Part shown: piece after piece, positions 21,560 to 33,003 of the stretch
Position numbering within the stretch: position 1 is the first letter of the stretch
Layout of the letters: each line of letters opens with the position of its first letter
Assembly: GCA_025093985.1 (NCBI GenBank)
Contig: JACAAK010000002.1
Location: 992,001 to 1,056,000 of the forward strand
Origin: Calvatia gigantea
Lineage: Eukaryota; Basidiomycota; Agaricomycetes; Agaricales; Lycoperdaceae
Length of the DNA: 64,000 nucleotides
Reading direction: 5' to 3'
Position numbers and translations under genes: made by a program
The notes under the pieces: generated by a model
What the model was told of the DNA's origin: nothing
Databases searched by the model: none
What the model saw: only the letters and a program-made list of their open reading frames with translations

Positions 21560-23281
21560 TTTGGTTTCCAATGAGTTCCGAGTCCCATCACTTTTCAAGC
21601 TTCTTCTCTGTCGTCCTCTTTTCCGACCCAATGTTCTGGTGATTGAGATAATGTACATCTTGTGTATAATGTAGTCATGGATTGAGTTTACATGGAATTC
21701 CGCAAGGGTGAACTGGTGAACGTGGTAATTGTGTCACGTGCGAACATGTGAACAAGGATATTTGCTCCAATTTGCGTTTGTGTGCCTCGTGTGATGTGTC
21801 CCGTCTCCATATCTTGGGTTTTGTCGCTGCTCCTGAATGTGGTTATCATCGTTTGTCAGTCTGAAAGTATTTTAAACAAGGATCACTTCCAGCACGAATG
21901 GCCTACACGTCAAACGCATTGAGACCTGGAGGCAATTCACAAGTCACAGCGGTCGAATACGAAGAAGGTTTGAATCTGTCAAGTTTGCCAAAATGAAGCA
22001 GCCGATTTACCATCGTCAGAATTAGAGATGCCACGAAACAGGTTTGGTCTGCTAGACCAGATCACAGGATATTAGAAGCCAACGAAAGGAATTCGAAACA
22101 AATGACACAAGTACCCCACGTGAGATTTTTCGCGAACCGGGACCTCTTTACCACCTGTAGCTCCTTGGGTCAGTAAGGTTTTGCACACTTCAGCGGTGAA
22201 GTCACCGAGACACATTCGGAAGTAAGTGGGTCAAATATTGACCCAGCACCTCTTACATTGAAAATCAGCTACAGGTCTTCGAGAAATTGCAAGGGTCAGG
22301 AAATCCCCCATGCTGTTGTCTGGAGCCCAGGACTAATACGAAGCCCCATAGCAGAAGTGATTGAGGTCAAGACTATTGTTGGCAGCCGTATCACCGGGAG
22401 TTCCCGCACAGAGCAGAGAGCACACGGAAAGTTATGTGTGACCTCAGGCCTCAGCTGGCATGTGAATCTGCCATGAATTCCAAGCCGGAGGGACCTCCAG
22501 CCGAAACCGATTGGGCGCCCACAGGAATTCAGAGAATATGTCTCCGCGGAAAACCAAAATGTACGGTCACCTGTAGGTGTTCCACGACCATCTCAGAGGT
22601 TAAGAGGAAGATTGGAACGTAGCGTCTCGCTTTGCTGGTCCCGTAGTTCCGCAAACTCCCCAAATCAACTCTACTTGCGCCGAGCACTGAGAACAACAAT
22701 TTCTTACTGGGCGAAGTTGATTGTACCACAAAGGAGCTGTAGCCGCAAACACTACCTTCTTTGGAGGTGCGAGCCACACTATCGAGTAAACTTAGACCTT
22801 GCTCGAACAACAAGTCCTCAATGCGACTTTTAGCGTCTCCCACAACGCGAAGGATCAACGAGTGCCAAGCGTGTTTACTCCGAGTTGTACCAACGCTCTG
22901 ATGAGTGACCTTGCCTTGAAGGTGATCTGATCATGGTTCAGAAGTCTGACAAAAGCGTCACAACGCAACCGGGTGTCTATGCTAAACTAATTCGCGGAGG
23001 AAAGCTCAAGAATGGATTGCGGATAAGATCGTCCATCATATCCTTTGAGAAGTTCTCTGCACCGATTGAATTAATTTTCGTTAATGAATTTGATGTTGGG
23101 TGGATGGGTACTCACACACACACGCACACAGAGATCAATGTCCCCAAATGTATTCACTTGTCAGGGGTGTGACGGTCACCCATCGACTTGCCGTTGAGCA
23201 AGGAGGCTACATGTCGGCCCTACCCATTCTCAGGCTTTCTTGCCACCCTTGTCGGTCTTCTTCAAGGCAATAACCTCAACC
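21560..23281. other. Intergenic region without recognised gene
   Basis: 1.7 kb between guanine deaminase and the F-box gene. Frames near 22258-22476 (+) and 22529-22858 (-) have no known motif. A short CA-rich microsatellite (cacacacacacgcacaca) lies near 23110-23130. Nothing else was recognised. Confidence 0.45.
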
Positions 23282-25504
23282 ATGGATCCAACAAGCCCCG
23301 GACGGGAAGAGGTCTATTCGTCTCCTCAAGCATCCAGCCCTGAAATTGAGTTGGGATCGACGAAACGAGGACACCACGAACTAGACGCAAGCCCAGGCTG
23401 GCGCTCTAAGCGACGGCGGGTCGAAGGGCGCAACTCCGATGTGTCTGCCAGTATGAACACTTTTGTCCGGGGGACTCATAGCCGCATTCGAGGTAGAAGA
23501 GGTCGTTTAAAGCTAATGACGGAAATGCCGTTCGAAATCCTGCATGAGATCTTCAGCCAGCTGGAACCTATTGACCTCTTGCACCTTTCATGGTCCACTA
23601 AAACTCTGCATGGGATCCTTATGGGCAGGAACTCGAGATTTCTTTGGAATAACGTACTACGCCCCGTTTCCCCTGTGCTCGGTACTGATGAGCGCTCTGG
23701 TAGATGTTCTTGAGGTTGTATGCTTCCGATAACCCGCCTCCAGTGTGCCCTCTGGACCTTAATCTGGCCCAATATACTCACTTCCTCTTCGGAAAACGAT
23801 GCATGGTATGCCGCTCAGCATCCAGTGGATCCACGACCCATTTCGTACTTCCAGGAGTGTGAATCAAACCTGGGCCGCAATCGGTCTTGGACGATGAGGC
23901 TTCGTGTCTGTCGGCATTGCTTGTACTCTGCGAGGTATGTTCCACGCGTTATTATATGTAAGTGATCGATCACCTACCATCATAGGTTCTTGCCTGCTTC
24001 GGGACCGGACCATGAGCCGGCCTCATGGTGGGGACTTACCACGATTTTTGCACGTGAGCTAAGCTCTTTCGTGAACAAGAGAGTTTTCACTTTAACTGAC
24101 GCCGGAGATAGGTAATGAGAAATATTATTTGAAGGCAGAATATGATCAGGTCCGAGGGAGAGCCCAGATTTTAACGGGAGATTCCCTGTCAGAGTACCAG
24201 GATGAACGGAGACAACGATTGGAAGCCAAAAGAGAGGTATGACATTTTTGCAACTCGCAAACTACATCACTCTCATCTGATCATAGAGCGAAGCGGTATA
24301 TGAGGCATGGGTGGGTAGAAGGAAGGCGGACAGGAAACTTGAACTCCGTTCTCTGAAAGCGGAAAGACGAGCTGCGTACGTTATATTCTTAAAAGCGTGT
24401 ACCACAAGATTTAGTACTGCCACAGTATTTTGAGCAGGCTTAGTGGTCTGGGTATGCCGAACTTCGGGTGAATTTCCCCATTACGATCCTGAACCATATT
24501 TTGTAGGTTGGGACGATTTCGAAGTCTGCCAAAGTGCTATTTCCGGTCTTGCTGATTGTTTGAAACCAAAGCCGTTGACCGAAAGAGGTGGGGCCACCTT
24601 TTGATCGTACCCACGAAAACTCGCAAATCTAATGATTGATACAGAATGGACCGCCCTGTGCCCTGCCCTGTTGACGCGTCTGGAAGAAGTCCAAGTCGTC
24701 TTCCAAAAACACCGTCACAAGACCAAGATCCTTAAACGCCTCAAAATACTGCAGGAGCGCATCGACCAGGTCTTTGGGATGGTGGGGGATGGGGAGGGTA
24801 ATTTGGAAGATGATGAACGTCCACTCGCGGAGGATATCTCCATTATTGAACCTTTCAGATCCACAATTTTTCAGGACACTCTCGAGGAGCCTGAATGTTT
24901 ATACATGGATGGTTCGCAACTCCTGCAGCTTTTGACAGAGTGGCATCAAGCGCGGAAACAATTCATCCTGTCCTTGTTACCCAGTTACCTCACCGAGGAT
25001 GTTAATGGCAATAAAACCCATGATCCCTTTGACCTGGAAGCCGTATACTTTTGCGGAGGAGGTGACAAGAGCATCCACTATTACTACCATACCCTTTGTC
25101 GCTTCCGACAGGATTCCGGTGAAATACCAGGTGATGCACCGGCGGGGTTTCATCTTCTCACCGAAGGGGAATACCGTAGACCCTGGCAATGGGACCAAGC
25201 GAGGTGGTCCTTTGATATGGATAGGCATATGGCTACGGCGACGATGTTGACGTTCTTCGGAATGGACCCAAGAACGACCACGCCTTTTGAATTTCTGAGC
25301 AATTGTGATCCGACCAAGCTGTATTGCCGCCAATGCGGTTCTGCAGACATTTCGTTGTATAATTGTTGGTCGGCGGTATGTTCTCCGATAAAACTTATTA
25401 TTGGCGGTATTTTGATGACCCTTTGTTAGATGAAACATGAGTTGGACTGCCATAGAGAGGGCCTTTCGATGCCTGGGGAGCTCAAGTGGCAGAAAGTTGG
25501 ATAG
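23282..25504 (+). CDS. F-box protein, intact paralogue
   Basis: Ten exons (23282-23653, 23704-23805, 23855-23934, 23986-24053, 24112-24236, 24287-24375, 24438-24451, 24507-24587, 24645-25375, 25430-25504) give 578 residues with consistent phase. A basic, disordered start is followed by the F-box MTEMPFEILHEIFSQLEPID with LLHLSWSTKTLHGILMG, then a possible zinc-binding Cys patch (KRCMECES, RVCRHCL), a charged helical middle, and a Cys/His-rich C-terminus (LYCRQCGSADI, ELDCHREGL). The F-box would bind Skp1 and recruit a substrate for ubiquitylation. Exon 7 is 14 nt. Two broken relatives lie at 29.8-31.8 and 33.0-35.5 kb on the other strand; comparing them fixed several splice sites. Confidence 0.85.
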
Positions 25505-25984
25505 AGAAGGAACCGTGTTTGAAGGATTGGACTCTCAGCTCTCTGCATACATATGCCTTTGTTTCGCGCCTCTCATTCGCATTTGTGTTTTGCATGTTAA
25601 TATTGTTCTATACCATGTTATGTCTGCATTTAGTGTCATTCTTTACGCAAAAGAAGTTATCATCTGGCACAATACCCGCCTTCCTTATGACATTGCGTAG
25701 CTTGTATGCTTGGGCCAGTAAATATATCCCAGCAAAGGATAACTGTGCAGCAGTGGGGGATAACATCCGAGGGGACTAGAAACCAAAACACGTTTCTAGG
25801 GTCGTTCGAGCCAAAATTTGAAAGCGCCCTACAATAACTAGATATTTACAGCAACTGAGGAAGGGCGGAAAAGGCTAAACGCAATTCAGTCGGTTTTTGT
25901 ATAATACATGCATATATTTCGAGCCCGAGATGGAAGACCACCAGCACTTCAGATGCATACAATAAATTCAGAGTTATTCATCCA
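25505..25984. other. Convergent intergenic region
   Basis: 480 bases between the stops of the F-box gene and the minus-strand membrane protein gene. Probably 3' UTRs; nothing specific seen. Confidence 0.5.
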
Positions 25985-27714
25985 TCAATAATAGGGTAAA
26001 AAACCAACCCATCTTACAGACAAAAACATCTCCAAAGGCATACTCCTCAAACCAATAACCGCCAGAACCAGCAACGCAAGTCTCGCCACTGCATATACAT
26101 TCCAACAAAGCGCCAATATCAGTCCGATGTAGCTCCTCCGCGATAACTGGAGGCCAGGTCTTTTTGATACCGTGCGGATTATCGCTTCAAGTATATAAAC
26201 CAAAGGTACGCATGTGACTGATAGTGCGCATACCCGCCAAAGGATTCTTTCACCCGGAGTAGAGAAGTGGAAAGACCAAGCTATGCAGGTGTATGGCACC
26301 AAATACGATGGAAAGAGTTCCGCAAATTAAGAGGTGGGCATTGTCGTATGCCGCATTGATTTGGCCTGCGGAGTCTTTCTGGCTGTCTTGTTGAGAACCG
26401 GAATTACGGTTTCTGGAGGGTGGACAGGAGATCGTGTTTGCTGCGAACGGCGTGACGTGGAGTTGATTGGATGGTGTGGGATCATATGCGTAGTACATTG
26501 GGACATGAGATGCAAGGGGTTCGACCATATTTGAGAGCATCATTTGACCAACGTTGTGAATTGCGGGGATGAGGGGTATCCGGGTCCCGCAGCCAAGTGA
26601 GACGATAATAAGGGCTAAAATGAGAAAGGGAATGGCGACGGCGAGAGCGAGAGCAATGGCAACCATGGCGAGGGCTAGACCTATCCCAAGCACAATTAGT
26701 GCAAGTGCGGGGATGAGCACGATGAGAACGAGCCCGATGATGATTTGAAGTGGTAAAGGGATGCAGCCGAAAATGTTTGAAATGATTTTGGGTTCGGCGC
26801 CTTGGGCTTCCAAGGACGATTCTTGAATGTCGGTGGATCCATTCTCTGTTTCCGTGAGGCCCGATGGGATACCCGAGAGCTCTTTTGCTCGAGCTTTCTT
26901 CTCCTTTAGGATTTGGCTGATATTCTGCCCCTGGTTCAAGGAACAGGGAGATCGGGTAGGCGACGTTCAGTGGTTTGGACCACCACAGGAAATACACTGC
27001 GGCGTTCAAAGCGGCGTAGCCCAGAGTTACGATCTCCAATTCGCTCACTGGGAGCCGTTGTGCGGCCCTTGCGATGATTTGTAGGATGAAACCAGAAGGT
27101 TTGGAGAGATGCAACAGTTTTGACAAAGGCGTCACCTTTGCTTTTGTCCAAGATCTCTTGTTCAGTGATGTTTGGGAAAGAAATTTGATTCGTTTCAAGG
27201 AGATGAGTGAGAGTGGGTTGAGAAAGGATCTCAAGAGGTTTCTTGTCATGGTCACACAGTAAAAAGCCGCCCATCTGGAGGAAATGGGCGTGTGTTATGG
27301 TCCACGTCTTCTTGTCTTCGAAACAAACGTCAATTTGAAAAGTAGAGCCACAAGACCGGCTAACTCACCACCATAAGACTTAAACTGACGTTGGATGGCT
27401 TTTGCGCCTTTCCACTGCCGCAAAGCCCACCATATAACAAACTCGGGGGCTACGAGGGCACAAAACATGATCATCGCCCTGCGTCGGACGGTCCTCCACC
27501 AGACCTCTGGACACTTGGGAACGTTTGGGTGAATGGCAACCCAGTTACATGCTATGATTGTCACAAGGCAACTCCATACAATATTAGCTATCGTCCTCGT
27601 TGAGCCGCAGAATGTGAGAGGAACAAGGACCTCCTGTGTCGAGTTGGGATCGACGAGGGGCAGACGGGCTGCACTGGAGGAATAAGCTCCCGAGATGGTC
27701 AGGAGCCAAAGCAT
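25985..27714 (-). CDS. Polytopic membrane protein of a family expanded in agaricomycetes, with three one-base insertions
   Basis: Exon 1 is 27714-27369, exon 2 is 27315-25985. Removal of three extra bases (near 27088, 26941 and 26288) closes one 557-residue frame. Recognisable parts: CGSTRTIANIVWSCLVTI, NWVAIHPNVPKCPE, FVIWWALRQW, THAHFLQMGGFLL, SFPNITEQEILDKSKGD, ARAAQRLPVSELEIVTLGY, FLWWSKPLNVAYPI, a very hydrophobic insert near 330-390, then IAWSFHFSTPGERILWRV and more membrane spans. The family is common in mushroom genomes and has no assigned function. Its start is 118 bases from the divergent lipase start. Confidence 0.78.
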
Positions 27715-27832
27715 GTTTGCTGAGTCGACATGGCTGGTAGTGCTATTTGGGCCATTTGGGAGGATGAACCAGAGCGAAAAAGGCAAATGGTTACAGATAT
27801 ATGACAAGTGTCCCAAAGCGGAAGTGCTGCTG
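27715..27832. promoter_or_regulatory. 118-bp divergent promoter, membrane protein / lipase
   Basis: The start codons at 27714 (-) and 27833 (+) leave only 118 bases for both promoters. No known site was identified. Confidence 0.5.
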
Positions 27833-29533
27833 ATGCTCCTTCACCTCCTCTCACTCACTCACATCACTCTCCTCGCAAATGCTCTCATTCCACCACAGAT
27901 AACATTCACTTCACATCTCGCGTTCACATCAGACAAATGTATAACATATCGAGATGACCTCAAATTCTCTCCAAGCGATGTGTACCCACTCCCGAACACC
28001 GCTGCGACCCTCAGGGCTCGACCAGTGACAGTCTACCGCCCAAGGTCACTGGATGCACTGCGCAATGCACGCACGCGCTCAATGCGATATGATGAGAGTC
28101 CCGCAGAGCCACTTGAGTGGCATGTTAAAGAGGTATTGGGCCCCGACGTCGAGGATCGACATACTCTGGCCCAGCTAGCTCGCATGTCCGGGAACGCCTA
28201 CGCCATGCCTGGGTGGTCTAATTGGTACGAGGTGGATGAGGCTTGGAACCAAGTACGGTTTTGTTTCTCAAGTATATATATCTCCTCATTATTTATTTTC
28301 AGAGCTTCCCATTTGGTTGGGAAGATACTGCGAATGGTTTCAGAGGACAAGTATTCCTTTCTGATGACAACTCAACTGTCGTCTTATCTATTAAAGGAAC
28401 GACGCTCTCCGGGCCAACCTCTAAGAAAGACAGGTTCAACGATAACTTGTATGTCCTCGTCGAGTTGCAGTATTTCGACCTCGCTGATGCGCCTTTGTCA
28501 AGGTTATTCTCTTGCTGCTGCGGACGGGTTACTCCACCCTGGCTTATTCATTCGGTCTGCAAATGTTATGCCAGCCGTTGGCGGTGCGATAACAAATGCC
28601 TCTCCAAAAGCCCTCATCGACGACAGTCTATTTTACTTCAATCGGCGTCGTAAGTGGCTGTATATACTTCATCGACCACATATCCTCACCACTATGCTTT
28701 TTTAGAATCTAATAGACGACCTTATTGCAATCTACCCTGATGCTAATATATGGCTTACAGGCCATTCTCTTGGTGGTTCCCTTGCCTCCCTTTTAGGCGC
28801 GACTTATGGCCTTCCGGCTGTCACGTTCGAAGCTCCCGGCGAACGCCTGGCAGCCTCACGTCTGCATCTCCCACTCCCGCCCTCTCCACCGGCTTTTTCC
28901 TCATTGCTCTCCGTCTCATCTTCCTCTAACCCTAATGGCACTCATCCGGCACACCCGCATCTTCCAATAACCCATGTCTATCACACCTCCGATCCGATCC
29001 CACAAGGTACCTGCACGGGTTTTCTCTCACCTTGTGCTCAGGCCGGTTATGCGCTCGAAACGAAGTGTCATTTGGGTAAGAGTATCATATTCGATACGGT
29101 CGGTAAGCTGGGATGGCACGTCGATGTGAGGACACATGTGATCAAGGCCGTCATTACGAGGCTGTTGGAGGATGAGGACGTTAACTGGGGCGAGGACGAT
29201 GGTGAGGGAGGTGATAACCCGGATGATGATGATGATGACGAGGATTGGTGGGATTGGATCAAGCGTATGTTGAGATTTAGAAGGAAGAAGATCTACGCGG
29301 AAGCCGTCAGGGAGCCCAAGAAGAGAGACGTGCCTGCGCCAGTTATAGAAGAAGATTGTGTGGTATGTAGTGTGCTTCTGGTCGCCGACGCTCGGTTTGA
29401 CTTATTCTCCCCTTAGGAATGTTACAAGTGGAAATTTGGTGACTTTCGGGTTCCGGGAGACGACGATCGCGACGGTGGGGGAGGGGACGATGATGATATC
29501 CCTGAACCACCGGATCAAGACTGGAATCCTTGA
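27833..29533 (+). CDS. ATG15: Atg15-type vacuolar lipase, with two one-base insertions
   Basis: Phospholipase that breaks autophagic and MVB vesicles in the vacuole lumen. Exons 27833-28252, 28303-28448, 28503-28649, 28706-29362, 29417-29533; 494 residues once two extra bases in exon 3 (near 28611 and 28637) are ignored. The N-terminus is a signal anchor (MLLHLLSLTHITLLANALI). Then YEVDEAWNQ, SFPFGWEDTANGFRGQVF, STVVLSIKGTTLSG, the diagnostic DNLLFSCCCGRV, NIWLTGHSLGGSLASLLG (nucleophile Ser), THVYHTSDPIPQGTC and the C-terminal DCVECYKWKFGDF. The insertions hit the segment KSLIDDSLFYSIGVNLIDD. The tail is acidic and Gly/Asp-rich; its last bases are duplicated at 32.5 kb. Confidence 0.88.
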
Positions 29534-29779
29534 TGACGGATGGCTTTCGAGGTTGATCAACGTCTGTCACAGCCTATCTTCTCTCACTGCTAACATCCTT
29601 GCACTATGTAATCATAGTATCTTCAATGAGCATAATTGTTGAGACGGAACTCCGGGTATCCTCACCCGGCTATTGGGGTAACAAATATACAGTAAAGGTA
29701 ACAAATATAAAGTAAATATGAAGCGTTCCATTAACATTATCTTAGAGAGTTTTGTCGGTAAGAATTTTTTAGGATAGTG

Positions 29780-31751
29780 AATTTTCTAGTACAGAGTTTG
29801 CTGGTACCTTTAGGGTCTGTAGGGCGCCGGTTACCGTGTTTAGCTACCGATCATTGACAATTATGTGTGAAAATGCGGGAGACTTAGAGTAAAAAAGAAC
29901 ACCTCAGCCAAAGGGAAAAGCACCCCTCGAAGCACCTCCACCAGAGGATCATTGGAAAAAAGTTGTTCCAAGGTTCAGTGTATTAGAAGATGTCGTGTTT
30001 ATTTGCCCTTCGCGTTTGTTTTCCCAGTTTTTTTGCTAGCCATTTGGGAAAGTAATGAGAGGAGAACTGGTTCCGTGCCCCGTTCCATTCTTCGGTGAAT
30101 CATTCCAGCAGTCTCGCAAGCTCGCCCTTATCCGCCTTAATGTCAAATCCGTGTCTGAATCGTCGAAGATGAAAGATTTGAAAAGTTTGCTGAATGCGAC
30201 GTCGAGGACTTTTGGCGATATATGCTGTGGTTTTATTTAATTTCCCAGGATGCAACCCTGTCCGATAATCCGGTTCCGTTCCTCTCGTTCAAGGCGGAGT
30301 TCTTTAATTACTCTAAGACGCTCGATGAGCTCTGGACAGAGACTGTCCCAAACTGTGAGAAAAGTCAGAAAAGATCTTTCCTCGCCATGAAGGAATGTAC
30401 CTTTTTCCGTGAGGGGTCTCGCTACCTTGATACCTGGAAGGGCTTGGACCTGATTCACGGTCAGCTGGTCAAGCTCTTCCTTCCAACCTGCGCACTTTAT
30501 GTGACAAATTGCTTGAAACTAATATATCGTAGTGACGTACCAAGTTCCCTGAATTTTGCGACAATTCTATAATGTTGGCCATGAATATCGCTGTGCAAAA
30601 GGTTGATTGGGTCAAAACTCACTCATTTTGTCTCTTGACCCTGATCTCCTCGAGGCTATTTATCTTGACAAGCTCTTGCCCGAACAGCTAGTCCACAAAC
30701 TTCCGCTCGCCCTATATGGCACATTAATGCCGCGAACGCGGACCATGATTATGGAGGATATTCTCACCAATCGCCTTGCTTCAACACACTCTCCTCGTTG
30801 CTTCACGTATTCTAACCATTCGACAGATCGCCGGACCATAGAATACATTTTCGCGTTGAACTCATCCAATTCACTTCGAAGAACATATCTGCGTGTTCCT
30901 AAATAGGATTAAGCAACATCAGAAGTTGGCAGGCTGAGAGGCTGACTCACTCCCATTGGCAGATGCCTGTATCATAGGTATCGTTAGCTCGTATGTGTCC
31001 CAAAGTGTCACAGTGGTAAATCTGCTATTCGTGAGACTGCGTCACTGAGCGTGGGTAGCGAGTGCACCGTTCGCCTTCCAAACAGCTACCGCATACCCGC
31101 AATCTGTGAGGCCAGGAAACGTATGTACGGCGTGTGGAGTTGCATTCCTGATATAAAATATACCATGTGGCGTATGAGTAATGGGGCGAAACTGGGGAAA
31201 TTGGGAGGAACAAAAATCTCACCATGCATCGGTTATGGAACAACAATTTGGAATACTGCGCGAGATTAAGATCTTGAGGGCAGGAAGGGGGGGCACAAGG
31301 AGAGGCATATAGCTCTTCAAAAGCCTGCACAGATCGTTGAGAACACCGAGGAACGCAGTTATAACTGAACACATGCATTGTTCCAAAGAAATCTCGCAGA
31401 TTTCCGCATGACGAGGGAACGCAACACCTTGCTCGACCAAGAGAGATGCAGAAGATCAAGGGGTTCCAAGTAGCTAAAGATCTCATAAAGAACATCTATC
31501 GGCATTTCAACCATCTGTTTGAGGTGACCCTTTCTGTCCTTCACCCGGCTGCTCAGCCCCGAGATTATTTTGCTCGTGGAATTGTTTGGCTCTTCGTCCT
31601 TACGATCTACCTTGCTTCGTTTTGCAGAACTAGGTTTCCTGGAGGAAGGTGCTGAAGACCGTGATCGGGTGGGCTGCTGCTTGCTGACCGCATCAGAGGC
31701 GACTTGTCGCTGCTCACGGAGCCTGGCAGACGAGCGGGTTGGAGCATACAT
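29780..31751 (-). pseudogene. F-box protein copy B, truncated and interrupted
   Basis: Starts at ATG 31751 (MYAPTRSSARLREQRQVAS). The F-box MVEMPIDVLYEIFSYLEP is intact, and the next exons match the intact paralogue exon by exon: FEELYASP, NLAQYSKLLFHNRCM, ECNSTRRTYVSWPHRLRVCG, RRYVLRSELDEFNAK, GWKEELDQLTVNQV and VWDSLCPELIERLRV. Decay is clear: a TAG replaces a Trp codon in ERKFVD-LFGQELVK (about 30710), further stops appear after 30120, and the 3' part (about 700 bases present in copy C) is missing. The first intron uses GCATGT as donor (31376-31375), as in copy C. Confidence 0.8.
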
Positions 31752-32219
31752 TGCGTTACTGCGGAAGTGAGTCCAGGTGGAAAGCCTCGGGGAGCAGACG
31801 AGAAGAGGGGAAAAATTTGGGACAAAGCCGCGAGGCTGAACTTTAAGTATCTTGGAACCAGGTTTCAGTCACTGGACCGGGGACCCACAGATTTCCTCGC
31901 TTCGGCATTAGTCACGGGTACTTAATGGTTTTTTCCGCTGAGGCACGATTCGATGTTTGCTGGCCGCATAAGAGGCGACTTGTCGCTGCTTGCGGAGCCT
32001 GGTAGACGAACGGGTTGGAGCATACATTGCGCCGCTATGGAAGTAAATTCATGGGGGAAGCCTCGGGGAGCAGACTAGGAGAGGGGAAAATCTGGGACAA
32101 GGTTGCGAGACCCTGAGCTTAAGTAGTTGAAACTATATTTCAATCGTTGGACCCACGGGTTTCCTAACTTGGGCATCAGTTGGATACTTAATGGTTTTTT
32201 CCGCTGAGGCACGATTCGA
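31695..32219. repeat. Tandem duplication of the F-box B 5' end and promoter
   Basis: 31695-31953 and 31971-32219 are diverged tandem copies. Both contain agaggcgacttgtcgctgct (start-codon region of the F-box gene on the minus strand), gcctcggggagcagac and the terminal stretch cttaatggttttttccgctg. The second copy carries only the first codons and promoter of an F-box gene and has no body. Confidence 0.8.
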
Positions 32220-33003
32220 GGTAACCCGAGGTAACCCGTTTGATTCGACGTTATACTATCCAGTGAATTGTGTAGGACCGTAGTTGTGAGCAGGAGCCAC
32301 TCAATACTCTGGCGGTTCCGCGTGGAGGATCCACAAGTAAATTGGTGAGGGGCCCGGTCCAGAACGGCTTTGCGTGGCAAAGGAAGGAGGCGGTTTACAG
32401 TCCGAAGAATGCGTGTGGATTTGTCGTTGAATGGGGTACACAAATGGGAAGGGTGGCGAGGTTGCCGACAAGCGGACGTAAATTTAACATTGTCCAGGGA
32501 GGGGATGATGATGATATCCCTGAAACGCCGGATCAAGACTGGAATCCTTGGTTACTGTTGGTTTTTGAGGTTGACTGACATTCGTCGCAGCCCACCTTCT
32601 ATAAGTACTAACGTTTTTGCATTATGTAATCATAATACTCATCGATGAGCACAACTGTAGAGACAAAACTCTGGGTACATCACCCAGCTATCCAGGTAAC
32701 AAATATCAAGTAAATATGAAGCCTTTCATCAAAATTACCTTAGCGCGTTCTTTAGGTAAGGATTTTTTTGGATAAATGAGTATACTTGACCAACTGATCG
32801 AGCGGAACTTTGAATATAACCATCATTCTTTTTCCTCCGGGGGACAGGCAAGTCCACCCCATCTGAAGATATTAGTGCGTCGGCTTCTGTCATCGTAGCA
32901 CAACCTTAGCGCTCATGACCACATGGGCAATCAGAAACGCAACGGGGGTCACGAAAGGGACAGCAAAGCCCACTGTTTCCAATAAGCTTGTATGGCCTTC
33001 GAA
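32220..33003. other. Spacer with lipase-tail relic
   Basis: Holds the duplicated lipase 3' end (from about 32497) and its flank to about 32790. No complete gene; a frame at 32342-32578 ends in the duplicated lipase tail and looks like a chance fusion. Confidence 0.5.

Larger units (their letters stand above)
29483..32790. repeat. Segmental duplication, unit 1, and start of unit 2
   Basis: The last 50 bases of the lipase gene plus its 3' flank (29483-29770) recur at 32500-32790 in the same order (gatgatatccctgaa, gatcaagactggaatcc, aagtaaatatgaagc). Each copy is followed by a minus-strand F-box pseudogene, B or C. The offset is about 3.02 kb at the lipase end and about 3.76 kb at the F-box start; the difference is the 3' segment that copy B lost. 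Confidence 0.8.

Noticed and set aside
22529..22858. 109-codon minus-strand frame
   Set aside because: No family resemblance and overlapped by equally long plus-strand frames; treated as chance.
23106..23130. CA microsatellite as a functional element
   Set aside because: Too short and ordinary; noted only as a simple repeat.
29068..29262. Ser-rich minus-strand frame inside the Atg15-type gene
   Set aside because: It is the antisense of the Asp/Glu-rich tail (gatgatgat repeats) of the lipase.
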